A stretch of DNA of 52,618 nt from an uncultured Ruminococcus sp. (GCA_900543105.1 UQQA01000005.1:1-52618); one strand, 5' to 3'; counted from the first letter of the stretch, positions 16,336-26,052 are shown. The notes: generated by a model not told the origin, from the sequence alone. Made by a program: numbers and translations.

Positions 16336-16995
16336 ATGCTTACAGCTAAGGATATCAATAATAAAAAATTTGAACAGACAAGACCCGGCTACAAGCCCGA
16401 AGAAGTTGACGATTTTCTCCGTGAGATCGCACTCCAGATAACTCAGATGCAGAAAGACAAAGAAGAGATCGAAAAAAAGATCGAGGTTCTTGTTGAAAGC
16501 GTTAGAGAATATAAAAAGGACGAAGATGCTCTTAAAGACGCTCTTATCGGCGCCCAGAAGCAGGGAAGAGCAGTCGTTCAGGAAGCACATGAAAACGCCG
16601 ACAAGATCATCGCCGAAGCTCATGTCAAGGCAGAAGAGATCATCGGAAATACAAGAGTTCAGCTTGAAAAGGAAAAACACTGCCTCGCTAAGATGCAGCA
16701 GGAGGTTTCCGATTTCAAGCAAAATCTTCTTACAATGTACAAGGCTCACCTTGAACAGATAACATCTATCCCCGAATTTGAAGATGAAAGCGAGGAAGAA
16801 GCTCCCACTTCGACAGCAGTTGAAGAAAAGCCTGCTGAACAGCCAAAGGCAGAGCCTGCTCCCGTAAATATGGAAGCAACAAGAGTTGTTGATACTTCTT
16901 CAGTAAAAAGAGAAAGAACAGGCTTCCCGTTTGAAAGCAACCAGTCGAGCGGCGAAAGCAAATTCGGCAATCTCAAATTCGGTCAGAATAAGTGA
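16336..16995 (+). CDS. divIVA: DivIVA-family septum/pole organiser
   Basis: 219 residues. The N-terminal membrane-curvature domain starts MLTAKDINNKKFEQTRPGY, including the conserved YkpeEVDdFL. Long coiled coils follow (about 35-140), then a Pro/Glu/Ala-rich low-complexity tail. DivIVA gathers at septa and poles and recruits division and sporulation factors. The ATG at 16336 gives the canonical MLT start; an ATG at 16324 lies against the AAAGGA site and is less likely. Confidence 0.92.
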   Translation: MLTAKDINNKKFEQTRPGYKPEEVDDFLREIALQITQMQKDKEEIEKKIEVLVESVREYKKDEDALKDALIGAQKQGRAVVQEAHENADKIIAEAHVKAEEIIGNTRVQLEKEKHCLAKMQQEVSDFKQNLLTMYKAHLEQITSIPEFEDESEEEAPTSTAVEEKPAEQPKAEPAPVNMEATRVVDTSSVKRERTGFPFESNQSSGESKFGNLKFGQNK

Positions 16996-17003
16996 TCTAT
17001 TTT

Positions 17004-17022
17004 GCAGCGTAGTGTTAGCTGC
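17004..17022 (+). terminator. Weak hairpin between divIVA and ileS
   Basis: GCAGC (17004-17008) and GCTGC (17018-17022) with an extra inner TA/TA pairing form a short stem. Only a weak T-rich stretch follows. The leader to ileS is just 61 bases, too short for a T-box, so ileS does not show the usual tRNA-sensing control. Confidence 0.3.
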
Positions 17023-17056
17023 TATATTCTACTTTTAAATAAGGAGATAAAATCAA

Positions 17057-19870
17057 ATGGCGCAGGATTTTAATTCAACTATCAATCTTCCGAAAACGGA
17101 ATTCTCGATGAGAGGAAATCTTGTTCAGAAAGAACCCGCTATGCTCGAGGATTGGGCAAAAAACAAAACATATTACAAAATGATCGAGAAGAACAGCGAA
17201 AAGCCTAAGTACGTTCTTCACGACGGTCCTCCGTATGCAAACGGCGATATCCACATGGGTACTGCTCTTAATAAGGTACTCAAGGATATTATTGTTCGTT
17301 ATAAAAATATGAGCGGTTACTGCTCACCGTATATCCCCGGTTGGGATACACACGGACTTCCTATCGAGCTTAAAGCACTCAAAGCGCTTGGCGTTGACAA
17401 GGGAGCTATTTCTCCCGTTGAGCTTCGTAAGCACTGCCACGAATATGCTCTCACACAGGTAGAAAATCAGAAGAAGCAGTTCGTAAGACTTGGCGTTTGG
17501 GGCGATTTTGACGATCCATATCTCACACTCAAACCCGGTTTTGAAGCTAACGAGATCGAAGTATTCGGTGAGATGTACAAGAAAGGTTACATCTACAAGG
17601 GATTGAAGCCTGTTTACTGGTGTCCTGACTGCCAGACTGCTCTTGCAGAAGCTGAAATTGAATATGCAAATGACCCATGCCACTCAATTTATGTTAAGTT
17701 CAAGGTAACAGACGATAAGGGCAAGTTCACAGCAATGGGACTTGATCTTGATAAGACATTCTTTGTTATCTGGACAACAACGACCTGGACACTTCCGGGC
17801 AACCTTGCTATCTGCCTTGGCCCTGATTATGAATATACAGTTGTAAAGGCTAACGGCGAAAACTACATTATGGCTGCTGAACTTGTTAAGCCAACAATGG
17901 AAGCTGCAAAGATAGAAAACTACACGACCGAAGGAACATTCACAGGCAAAGAGCTTGAATATATGAAAGCTGCTCACCCATTTATGGGAAGAGATTCTCT
18001 CGTTATCGTCGGAGATCATGTTACACTTGAAAGTGGTACGGGATGCGTTCATACGGCTCCGGGCTTCGGTGTAGACGACTTTGAAGTATGCAAGAAATAT
18101 CCTGAGATCGGCATTGTTGTTCCTGTTGACGCAAAGGGTATCCAGACTGCTGAGGCAGGCAAATATGCAGGTCTTTCCACTACAGATTCCAACAAGATCA
18201 TCGCTAAGGATCTTGAAGAGAGCGGCGCACTTTTCGCACTTGAAAAGATCGTCCACCAGTATCCTCACTGCTGGAGATGTAAAAATCCTATCCTTTTCAG
18301 AGCAACTGAACAGTGGTTCTGCTCCGTAAAGGGCTTTAAGGATAATGCTATCGAAAACATCAGCAAGGTACAGTGGATCCCTGAATGGGGCGAAGAGCGT
18401 ATCAAGGGAATGGTAAACGACAGAAGCGACTGGTGTATTTCCCGTCAGAGAACTTGGGGTGTTCCTATTCCGGTATTCTACTGCAAGGACTGCGGCAAGC
18501 CTATCGTTACCGATGAAACTATCAAGAAGACTTCCGAGCTCTTCCGCAAAGAGGGTTCTGATGCTTGGTATATCCACGATGTAAAGGATCTTATTCCGGA
18601 GGGACTTAAGTGCGAATGCGGCTGCACGGAATTTGTCAAGGAAACAGATATCTTTGACGTTTGGTTCGACAGCGGCGTTACACATAAAGCTGTTATGGAA
18701 GAACGCGGATTTGATACACCTGTTGACCTTTATCTTGAGGGCGCAGACCAGTACAGAGGTTGGTTCCAGTCCTCACTCCTCACATCTTCAGCTATCTACG
18801 GCAGAGCGCCTTACAAGGCTGTATGTACTCACGGCTGGGTAGTTGACGGCGAGGGCAAAACAATGCATAAATCCCTCGGAAACGGTGTCGACCCGAGCGA
18901 GATCACAGATAAATACGGTGCAGATATCCTCAGACTTTGGGTTGCTTCTTCCGATTATCACGCTGACATTCGTTTCTCAAACGAAATTCTTAAGCAGCTT
19001 ACCGATACCTATAAGAAGATCCGCAACACTGCACGTTATATTCTCGGAAACCTCGGCGACAGCAATGGTTTCAATGTAAAGAAAGACATTGTTCCTATCA
19101 ATGAGCTTCATGAGATAGACAAGTGGGCATTGCTCCGCCTTAATGCTCTTATCGAAAAGTGTAAGGCTGCTTACGACGCATTTGATTTCCATGTTGCAAT
19201 ACACGGAATCCATAATTTCTGCGTAACAGATATGTCCAACTTCTACCTTGATATCATCAAGGACAGACTTTACTGCACAGGCGAAAAATCCGCTGACAGA
19301 CGTGCTGCTCAGACAGCAATGTACTACATCATCAACGCACTTTCCCGTCTTGTTGCTCCTGTTCTTGCTTTCACAGCAGAAGAGATCTGGAAGTATATGC
19401 CGCATTCCGAGGCAGACGATACAAACAGCGTTATGATGAATAACTTCCCGACACCAATTGACGTTCAGGTAGATGATGCATTTGTTGAGAAGTGGAACTT
19501 CATCTATCAGCTCAGAGCTGACGCTACAAAGGCTCTCGAAGTTAAACGTGCTGACAAGTTTATCGGTGCTTCACTTGAAGCAAAGGTTATTATCCATGTA
19601 AACAGTGATGCTTCACTCCACGCAAAGCTTGACAGCTACTCCGATATTCTTGCAAAGGTATTCATTGTTTCGGGCGTTGAGATCATTGACGGCGGCAGCG
19701 GTGAATTCAAGAGCGACTTTATGGCTGACAATCTTTCTTATGATGTTGCAAAGGCTGACGGCGAAAAGTGCGAAAGATGCTGGATCTACTCCAAGTCTGT
19801 CGGCAAAAACGCTCTTTATCCTACACTTTGCGACCGCTGCGCAGAAGAAGTAGCAAAAATTTTAAAGTAA
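17057..19870 (+). CDS. ileS: Isoleucyl-tRNA synthetase with variant signature motifs
   Basis: 937 residues, class I synthetase that charges tRNA-Ile with isoleucine and edits valine. The Rossmann fold, the editing domain (TWTLPGNLAICLGP, VHTAPGFGVDDFEV) and the C-terminal zinc ribbon (CERCW and CDRCAEE) are present, which marks the bacterial IleRS1 type. Both catalytic signatures deviate: the HIGH motif reads HMGT (66-69) and KMSKS reads TMHKS (602-606). Gene length and all other motifs are intact. Similar variants probably occur across related Clostridia, but I cannot confirm this here. It is preceded by AAGGAG. Confidence 0.95.
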   Translation: MAQDFNSTINLPKTEFSMRGNLVQKEPAMLEDWAKNKTYYKMIEKNSEKPKYVLHDGPPYANGDIHMGTALNKVLKDIIVRYKNMSGYCSPYIPGWDTHGLPIELKALKALGVDKGAISPVELRKHCHEYALTQVENQKKQFVRLGVWGDFDDPYLTLKPGFEANEIEVFGEMYKKGYIYKGLKPVYWCPDCQTALAEAEIEYANDPCHSIYVKFKVTDDKGKFTAMGLDLDKTFFVIWTTTTWTLPGNLAICLGPDYEYTVVKANGENYIMAAELVKPTMEAAKIENYTTEGTFTGKELEYMKAAHPFMGRDSLVIVGDHVTLESGTGCVHTAPGFGVDDFEVCKKYPEIGIVVPVDAKGIQTAEAGKYAGLSTTDSNKIIAKDLEESGALFALEKIVHQYPHCWRCKNPILFRATEQWFCSVKGFKDNAIENISKVQWIPEWGEERIKGMVNDRSDWCISRQRTWGVPIPVFYCKDCGKPIVTDETIKKTSELFRKEGSDAWYIHDVKDLIPEGLKCECGCTEFVKETDIFDVWFDSGVTHKAVMEERGFDTPVDLYLEGADQYRGWFQSSLLTSSAIYGRAPYKAVCTHGWVVDGEGKTMHKSLGNGVDPSEITDKYGADILRLWVASSDYHADIRFSNEILKQLTDTYKKIRNTARYILGNLGDSNGFNVKKDIVPINELHEIDKWALLRLNALIEKCKAAYDAFDFHVAIHGIHNFCVTDMSNFYLDIIKDRLYCTGEKSADRRAAQTAMYYIINALSRLVAPVLAFTAEEIWKYMPHSEADDTNSVMMNNFPTPIDVQVDDAFVEKWNFIYQLRADATKALEVKRADKFIGASLEAKVIIHVNSDASLHAKLDSYSDILAKVFIVSGVEIIDGGSGEFKSDFMADNLSYDVAKADGEKCERCWIYSKSVGKNALYPTLCDRCAEEVAKILK

Positions 19871-19877
19871 AGAAATA

Positions 19878-19904
19878 GTGCAGACTGATAATTTCGGTCT
19901 GCAC
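19878..19904 (+). promoter_or_regulatory. Hairpin abutting the lspA start codon
   Basis: GTGCAGAC (19878-19885) and GTCTGCAC (19897-19904) form a perfect 8-bp stem, and the first lspA ATG begins at 19906. No ribosome binding site lies between, and no T-run follows. The stem may limit lspA initiation or end part of the ileS transcripts. Confidence 0.5.
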
Positions 19905-19905
19905 C

Positions 19906-20400
19906 ATGGATATTTATATGTTGATTATTTCAATTGCAATAATTGTACTCCTTATTGCTGCCGACCAGTTCCTCAAATATTTTATGGTAAATTCGGTTTT
20001 TGCCGAGGTTTCCTCATGCGATCTTATCAAATTTGGTAACCTTGATGTGATCGGACTTCGTTATGTCGAAAATAGGGGAGCGGCGTTCAGCAGCTTTGAG
20101 GGAGCACGTTGGTTTCTGATAATTCTCACGCTTGCACTGATAATTCTTCTCACTGTTTGGGTTATAAAGGACAAGAAAAAAAATCCATTTATGGTTTACA
20201 GTGCAGCGGCGGTTATCGCAGGAGGAATCGGAAACCTTATCGACCGCATAAGGCTTGGCTATGTTATCGATTATATCGAAGTCAGGCTCTTTAACTTTGC
20301 GATATTCAATTTTGCGGATATTTGCGTTGTCCTTGGTGCGATATGCCTTGTGATCTATGTTTGCTTTATTGAGAACAAATCGGAGAAACAGCATGGATGA
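19906..20400 (+). CDS. lspA: Lipoprotein signal peptidase
   Basis: 164 residues with four membrane segments. It cleaves signal peptides from diacylglyceryl-modified prolipoproteins at the outer face of the membrane. The catalytic aspartates lie in the NLIDRI and FNFADICV regions, with NRGAAF also conserved. The start is uncertain: ATG 19906 follows a hairpin with no ribosome site, and ATG 19918 is also possible (MLIISIAII). It overlaps rluD by 8 bases, as in the Bacillus lspA-rluD pair. Confidence 0.92.
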   Translation: MDIYMLIISIAIIVLLIAADQFLKYFMVNSVFAEVSSCDLIKFGNLDVIGLRYVENRGAAFSSFEGARWFLIILTLALIILLTVWVIKDKKKNPFMVYSAAAVIAGGIGNLIDRIRLGYVIDYIEVRLFNFAIFNFADICVVLGAICLVIYVCFIENKSEKQHG

Positions 20401-21310
20401 GCTTTTCTTTACCGTAGAAAACCTCGAAAACGGGGAACAGATACGGATCGACAAGTGGCTGAGTGATAATTGTGCTGACCTTACCCGTTCAATGCTGCAA
20501 AAGCTTATAAAGGACGGTCAGGTCACTCTCAATGGCAAGACTGTCAGCAAAAGCTGCTCAGTAAAGAATGGAGATAATATTTCCGTTATTGTACCCGAGC
20601 CTACCGAACTTGATGTCATGGCAGAAAATATCCCGATAGAGATAGTTTACGAAGATGATGATCTTCTTGTTGTTAATAAGCCAAAAGGAATGGTAGTTCA
20701 TCCTGCCGCCGGCAACTACAGCGGAACATTGGTCAATGCACTGCTTTATCACTGCAAGGACAGGCTTTCGTCTATCAATGGAGTTATCCGTCCCGGAATA
20801 GTTCATCGCATCGACAAAAATACAAGCGGACTTTTGATAGTCGCAAAGACGGATCGTGCACATCTCGGACTTGCTGAACAAATAAAGGCGCACACCTTTA
20901 CACGAGAGTACCAAGCTATAATATGTGGTCGTCTAAAAGAAAGTCACGGTATTATTGAAGCTCCTATAGGCAGACACCCTGTTGACCGCAAAAAAATGTG
21001 CGTGACAGAGAAAAATTCAAAGCCTGCCAAGACTGAATATACGGTTCTTGAAGAATATAACGGATATTCGTTTGTAAAGCTCAAGCTCTTTACAGGACGA
21101 ACACATCAGATACGAGTACACATGGCTTATATAGGTCATCCGGTGTTCGGTGATGATGTTTACGGAAAGCCGTCTAAGTTCTGTGAATGTCAATGCCTTC
21201 ACGCCAAAAAAATAGGCTTTGTTCACCCTGTTGACGGAAAATATTACGAATTTGACAGTGAATTACCCGATTACTTTAAATCGGTCATCAATAAATTGAA
21301 AAAAATGTAG
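20393..21310 (+). CDS. rluD: RluD-family 23S rRNA pseudouridine synthase
   Basis: 305 residues. An N-terminal S4 domain (about 18-80) is followed by the pseudouridine synthase domain with the catalytic aspartate in HRIDKNTSG, plus NKPKGMVVHPA and GRTHQIRVH. It isomerises uridines in a large-subunit rRNA helix. The ATG at 20393 has GGAG 7 bases upstream; a longer in-frame start at 20357 lies deep inside lspA and lacks a ribosome site. Confidence 0.93.
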   Translation: MDELFFTVENLENGEQIRIDKWLSDNCADLTRSMLQKLIKDGQVTLNGKTVSKSCSVKNGDNISVIVPEPTELDVMAENIPIEIVYEDDDLLVVNKPKGMVVHPAAGNYSGTLVNALLYHCKDRLSSINGVIRPGIVHRIDKNTSGLLIVAKTDRAHLGLAEQIKAHTFTREYQAIICGRLKESHGIIEAPIGRHPVDRKKMCVTEKNSKPAKTEYTVLEEYNGYSFVKLKLFTGRTHQIRVHMAYIGHPVFGDDVYGKPSKFCECQCLHAKKIGFVHPVDGKYYEFDSELPDYFKSVINKLKKM

Positions 21311-21320
21311 GTTTTTAGCC

Positions 21321-22139
21321 ATGAAAGATTTATCCAATGTAATTTTTATTACTGACATGGACGGAACGCTGCTTCCTGCAAACAAGCGGCTCAACCCAAA
21401 AGATCTTGACGCAATTTATGATTTCCGAAAATTCGGTGGAAGATTTACAGTCGCAACGGGAAGAACAGTTCAGTCTGCGTCGCAGTATTTCAGCACATTG
21501 AAGCTTGATGAACCTATGATCGTACTGAACGGCGGCGCTATTTATGACTGCAAAGAAAAGAAATATGCATGGCAGAATTTTGTTGATCTGTCAGCATACG
21601 AAGCCGTAAAGGATATACTTGAAAAATTTCCGAAAGTCGGTGCAGAGATAGACCTCTCCGATGAGATACTTGTTCCGCAGTACAGTATTCAGGAAGAATA
21701 TCACATAGATATTTCTTATAAAGATATTGTTCCCCGTTCGGCTGATATAAAAGACATCTCTCCCGAGGGTTGGTGCAAGGTTCTTTTTGCTGCCGATCCG
21801 GACGAGATAGACAAACTTACCGATTATACCCAAAATAAGGGTTGGAATAACCTGACCTTTGTGCGTTCAAGCAAATATTTTTACGAGATACTGCCGAACG
21901 GCTGCTCAAAGGGTATGGCACTCAAAAGAATGCTTGAATTATATCGCGGTTACGGATATACTGTCGCTGCCTGCGGTGACTTTAACAATGATATTGAAAT
22001 GCTGCAGAATGCCGATATACCGATAGCACCTGCAAATGCTTTGGACGAAGTGAAAAAGATCGCTTGCATGGTCACAAAAGCAGATTGTGACAACGGTGCA
22101 GTTGCCGAGGCACTTTATTATGTCATGAATGTTCTTTAA
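21321..22139 (+). CDS. Cof-type HAD phosphatase
   Basis: 272 residues. HAD motif I is TDMDGTLL, motif II is VATGRT, and the C-terminal acidic motif is GDFNNDIEML. The large cap between residues about 85 and 190 is of the Cof type, which dephosphorylates sugar phosphates or nucleotides with broad range. The substrate cannot be read from sequence. It sits 10 bases after rluD and upstream of the transketolase genes, which hints at sugar-phosphate metabolism. Confidence 0.88.
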   Translation: MKDLSNVIFITDMDGTLLPANKRLNPKDLDAIYDFRKFGGRFTVATGRTVQSASQYFSTLKLDEPMIVLNGGAIYDCKEKKYAWQNFVDLSAYEAVKDILEKFPKVGAEIDLSDEILVPQYSIQEEYHIDISYKDIVPRSADIKDISPEGWCKVLFAADPDEIDKLTDYTQNKGWNNLTFVRSSKYFYEILPNGCSKGMALKRMLELYRGYGYTVAACGDFNNDIEMLQNADIPIAPANALDEVKKIACMVTKADCDNGAVAEALYYVMNVL

Positions 22140-22169
22140 CGAACATTTAAAATATACGGAGGTATGAAT

Positions 22170-23012
22170 ATGGATGCAACAATAAAAAAACAGCTTGAAA
22201 AGACAGCCTGCAAAGTCAGAATGGGCGTTATCGAAGGCGTTTACAACGCTAAGTCGGGTCACCCGGGCGGATCGCTCTCAATAAGCGATGTTCTTACTTA
22301 TCTTTACTTTGCAAAGCTTAATGTTGACCCTAAGAACCCCAAGTGGGCTGACAGAGATCGTTTCGTTCTTTCAAAGGGTCACTGCGCTCCTGCTCTTTAT
22401 GCGGTTCTCGCAGAAAGAGGTTTCTTTGACAAATCCGAACTTAAAAAGCTTCGTCACATCGGAGCAATGCTTCAGGGTCACCCTGATATGAAGGGTACAC
22501 CGGGCGTTGATATGAGCACAGGCTCGCTCGGTCAGGGCATCTCTGCTGCTGCAGGTATGGCACTCGGCGGCAAGCTTTCTTCTGCTTCCTACAAGGTTTA
22601 CACTATCCTCGGCGACGGCGAGATCGAAGAAGGTCAGGTTTGGGAAGCTGCAATGTTCTCCGCACACAATAAGCTTGATAACCTTGTTGCTATCGTTGAC
22701 AACAACGGCTTGCAGATCGACGGCAAGATCACAGATGTTTGCTCACCTATGCCTATTACGGACAAGTTTGAAGCTTTCGGCTGGCACGTTATCACAATGA
22801 ACGCACACGATTTTGATGATATTGAAAGAGCTTTTGATGAAGCTGAAAAGATCAATGGCAAGCCTGTTGCTATCGTTATGACAAGCGTTAAGGGCAAGGG
22901 CGTTTCGTTCATGGAAAATCAGGTCGGCTGGCACGGTACAGCTCCTAATGCTGAACAGTATGCACAGGCAATGGACGAACTCAACAAAACATTAGAAAGC
23001 TTGGAGGACTAA
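22170..23012 (+). CDS. Transketolase, N-terminal subunit
   Basis: 280 residues. This is the thiamine-diphosphate-binding half of transketolase (HPGGSLSISDVLTYLYF, GDGEIEEGQVWEA, IVDNNGLQIDG). The GDG-to-N motif for ThDP and magnesium is intact. The start at 22170 has GGAGG 7 bases upstream; ATG 22164 is too close. It pairs with the C-terminal subunit encoded 4 bases downstream. The two make an active heteromeric transketolase in the pentose phosphate pathway. Confidence 0.94.
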   Translation: MDATIKKQLEKTACKVRMGVIEGVYNAKSGHPGGSLSISDVLTYLYFAKLNVDPKNPKWADRDRFVLSKGHCAPALYAVLAERGFFDKSELKKLRHIGAMLQGHPDMKGTPGVDMSTGSLGQGISAAAGMALGGKLSSASYKVYTILGDGEIEEGQVWEAAMFSAHNKLDNLVAIVDNNGLQIDGKITDVCSPMPITDKFEAFGWHVITMNAHDFDDIERAFDEAEKINGKPVAIVMTSVKGKGVSFMENQVGWHGTAPNAEQYAQAMDELNKTLESLED

Positions 23013-23016
23013 GAAC

Positions 23017-23967
23017 ATGGCAGATGTAATCAAAAAAGCTACCAGAGAAAGCTACGGCGAGGCTCTTGCTGCACTTGCCGATGAATATGAAGATCTTATC
23101 GTACTTGACGCTGACCTTGCTGCCGCAACAAAGACAGGCATTTTCAAGAAAGCTCACCCCGAACGTTTCATCGATTGCGGAATTGCAGAAGCAAATATGA
23201 TGGGTGTTGCTGCAGGTCTTTCCACAACGGGCAAAAAGGTTTTCGCAAGCTCTTTTGCAATGTTTGCTGCAGGCAGAGCTTATGAGATAGTTCGTAACTC
23301 TATCGGTTACCCTCACCTCAACGTAAAGATCGGCGCAACTCACGCAGGTATCTCTGTTGGTGAAGACGGTGCTACTCACCAGTGTAACGAAGATATTGCT
23401 CTTATGAGAACTATCCCGGGTATGACAATTATTTGTCCTGCCGATGATGTTGAAACAAAGGCTGCTGTAAAGGCTGCTCTTGATTTCAACGGTCCTGTAT
23501 ATATGCGTTTTGGCCGTCTTGCTGTTGAGAATTTCAATGACAAGGATACTTACAAGTTTGAACTTGGCAAGGGCATCCAGCTCCGTGACGGCAATGATGT
23601 AACTATCATCGCAACAGGACTTATGGTTGGTGAAGCAAGAAAAGCTGCTGATATGCTTGCAGAAAAAGGCATCTCCGCAAGAGTTATCAATATGCACACC
23701 ATCAAGCCTATCGACAAGGATATCATCTGCAAGGCTGCAAAGGAAACAGGCGTTATTGTAACAGCCGAGGAACACAGCGTTATCGGCGGACTGGGTTCTG
23801 CTGTTGCTGACGTTGTAACAGAATGCTGCCCGGTTCCTGTTGTAAAGGTCGGCGTAAATGATGTATTCGGTCATTCGGGTCCCGCAGTTGACCTCCTTAA
23901 GGAATTCGGACTTTGTGCTGAAAACATCGCTGAAAAAGCAGAAGCTGCTGTAAAGCTCAAAAAGTAA
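23017..23967 (+). CDS. Transketolase, C-terminal subunit
   Basis: 316 residues. It has the pyrimidine-binding domain (RFIDCGIAEANMMGVAAGL, FAMFAAGRAYE, HAGISVGEDGATHQ) and the C-terminal transketolase domain (VNMHTIKPID-like, EEHSVIGGLGSAV). It works with the preceding subunit. The split arrangement is common in Clostridia and archaea. A strong terminator follows. Confidence 0.94.
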   Translation: MADVIKKATRESYGEALAALADEYEDLIVLDADLAAATKTGIFKKAHPERFIDCGIAEANMMGVAAGLSTTGKKVFASSFAMFAAGRAYEIVRNSIGYPHLNVKIGATHAGISVGEDGATHQCNEDIALMRTIPGMTIICPADDVETKAAVKAALDFNGPVYMRFGRLAVENFNDKDTYKFELGKGIQLRDGNDVTIIATGLMVGEARKAADMLAEKGISARVINMHTIKPIDKDIICKAAKETGVIVTAEEHSVIGGLGSAVADVVTECCPVPVVKVGVNDVFGHSGPAVDLLKEFGLCAENIAEKAEAAVKLKK

Positions 23968-23988
23968 TTTTGTAATAAAACGCAATAT

Positions 23989-24052
23989 AAACGGGTACAA
24001 TTTGTATTAAAGTAAGCATAATGCTTTCGTGTGCAAACTGTATCCGTTTTTT
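23989..24052 (+). terminator. Strong intrinsic terminator after transketolase
   Basis: A 16-base 5' arm (23989-24004) pairs with 24034-24049 with one mismatch and one G-T wobble. T-run TTTTTT follows at 24047-24052. It ends the transketolase transcript just before ligA. Confidence 0.85.
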
Positions 24053-24065
24053 GTCAGGGTGAATT

Positions 24066-26045
24066 ATGGATAAAAATATAATTGACAGAGTTAATGAATT
24101 AAGAACTACGCTTGAAAAGTATAATTATGAATATTATGTAATGGATAACCCGTCTGTCGAGGACTATACCTACGATATGATGATGCAGGAGCTTAAAGCG
24201 CTCGAGGAAAAATATCCGGAGCTTGCCGATCCTAATTCACCAACGCAGCGTGTCGGCGGTGAGGCGCTCAATGATTTTGAAAAAGTTGAGCATAAAGTTC
24301 AGATGGGAAGTCTGCAGGACGTTTTTGACTTTGAACAGGTCAGAGCCTTTACAGAACGGTGTCAGACAGAGGTTTCCGATCCCGAGTATGTAGTTGAACC
24401 GAAAATAGACGGTCTTTCCGTTTCGCTTGAATATGAAAACGGCAGCTTTGTCCGAGGTTCGACAAGAGGTGACGGTTTCATCGGAGAAGATGTTACTGCC
24501 AATCTAAAAACGATAAAATCTATTCCGTTAAAGCTAAAAGAACCAATTCCTTTCCTTGAAGTAAGAGGGGAAGTCTATATGTCGCTGCCGGTTTTTGATG
24601 ATCTTGTCAAAACACAGGAGGATAATGGGGAAGAACCGTTCAAGAATCCAAGAAATGCGGCGGCAGGCTCACTTCGTCAGAAAAATCCTAAGATCGCAGC
24701 TTCAAGAAAGCTTGACATATTCGTTTTCAATATTCAGCAGATAGAGGGTAAAGAGCTGACTTCGCATAAACAGTCGCTTGATTTTCTTAAAAGTCTTGGA
24801 TTTAAAGTAATCGCAGATTATCAAAAAGTCGAAACTTATGAACAGGTCAAGGAACGTATCAGCGCAATAGGCGATATGCGCGGAAAATATTCGTTCGATA
24901 TTGACGGAGTCGTTGTAAAGGTCGATGACTTTGCACAGCGAACCTCTCTCGGAGCAACCGCGAAAGTTCCGAAATGGGCAGTTGCATATAAATTTCCTCC
25001 CGAGGAAAAGAAAACCAAACTGCTTGACATCGAAGTAAACGTCGGCAGAACGGGTGCGATAACTCCTGTGGCGATTTTTGAACCCGTTAAGCTTGCAGGA
25101 ACAAGCGTCAGCAGAGCTACGCTCCATAATCAGGAGTTTATCGATGAAAAGGATATCCGCATCGGCGACGAGATAATGGTTCGTAAGGCAGGGGAGATCA
25201 TTCCCGAGGTTATTTCCTCCGTTTCGCATCAGGAAGGTTCTGAACCATATAAACTTCCCGACAAATGCCCCGTCTGCGGAGCTGAAACAGTTCGCTTTGC
25301 CGATGAAGCCGCACTCCGCTGCACAAACATTGACTGTCCTGCACAGATAAAGCGAAATATTATCCATTTTGCAAGTAAGGGCGCAATGAACATTGACGGA
25401 ATGGGCGATGCGGTCGTTGGAATGCTGCTTGATGCACATCTTATAAAAAATGTTGAAGATATTTACAGCTTAAATGTCAACGAACTTGAAACACTTGAAC
25501 GTTTTGGCAGAAAATCTGCTGAAAATCTTATTGCAGCTATCGAAAAATCAAAAGATAATCCGCTTGACCGTGTAATTTTCGGCCTTGGAATAAGAAATAT
25601 CGGCTCTGCGGCCGCAAAGCTTCTGTGCGAAAAATTCGGCAGCATAGACAAAATAATGTCTGCAACCGCTGAGGAGATCGCTGAGATAGACGGTTTCGGT
25701 ACAGTTATGTCTGAGAATGTTGAGAAAGCCTTTTCGGAAGTACATTTCCGAGAGCTTGTTAAGACACTTCGTGAAAAGGGTGTAAAGATGGAATACACCT
25801 CACAGAGATCTGGTGATGACCGTTTTGCAGGAATGACATTCGTTCTTACGGGAACACTTCCAACGCTTAAACGTGATGAAGCAAAGGCTATGATAGAGAA
25901 CTTCGGCGGTAAGGCTTCGGGGTCGGTATCAAAGAAAACGACATACGTTCTCGCAGGTGAAGAAGCAGGTTCTAAACTCACAAAAGCGCAGGAGCTTGGC
26001 ATAAAAATAATCAGTGAAGAAGAATTTCTTGAAATGCTGAAATAA
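24066..26045 (+). CDS. ligA: NAD-dependent DNA ligase
   Basis: 659 residues with the full bacterial layout. The adenylation domain has the active lysine K113 in EPKIDGLSVSLE, then the OB fold, the four-cysteine zinc finger (CPVCG and CTNIDCPA), helix-hairpin-helix repeats and a C-terminal BRCT domain (FVLTGTLPTLKR). It seals nicks in DNA replication and repair. It lies after a strong terminator, so it must have its own promoter, which I could not place with confidence. Confidence 0.96.
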   Translation: MDKNIIDRVNELRTTLEKYNYEYYVMDNPSVEDYTYDMMMQELKALEEKYPELADPNSPTQRVGGEALNDFEKVEHKVQMGSLQDVFDFEQVRAFTERCQTEVSDPEYVVEPKIDGLSVSLEYENGSFVRGSTRGDGFIGEDVTANLKTIKSIPLKLKEPIPFLEVRGEVYMSLPVFDDLVKTQEDNGEEPFKNPRNAAAGSLRQKNPKIAASRKLDIFVFNIQQIEGKELTSHKQSLDFLKSLGFKVIADYQKVETYEQVKERISAIGDMRGKYSFDIDGVVVKVDDFAQRTSLGATAKVPKWAVAYKFPPEEKKTKLLDIEVNVGRTGAITPVAIFEPVKLAGTSVSRATLHNQEFIDEKDIRIGDEIMVRKAGEIIPEVISSVSHQEGSEPYKLPDKCPVCGAETVRFADEAALRCTNIDCPAQIKRNIIHFASKGAMNIDGMGDAVVGMLLDAHLIKNVEDIYSLNVNELETLERFGRKSAENLIAAIEKSKDNPLDRVIFGLGIRNIGSAAAKLLCEKFGSIDKIMSATAEEIAEIDGFGTVMSENVEKAFSEVHFRELVKTLREKGVKMEYTSQRSGDDRFAGMTFVLTGTLPTLKRDEAKAMIENFGGKASGSVSKKTTYVLAGEEAGSKLTKAQELGIKIISEEEFLEMLK

Positions 26046-26052
26046 ATTATAC

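Noticed and set aside
16996..17056. Possible T-box before ileS
   Set aside because: The leader is only 61 bases and lacks the conserved T-box sequence and a specifier stem; T-boxes need about 150 bases or more.
22981..24000. 339-codon open frame opposite the transketolase C subunit
   Set aside because: Cys/Ser/Asn-rich shadow frame without family features; the plus-strand gene is certain.
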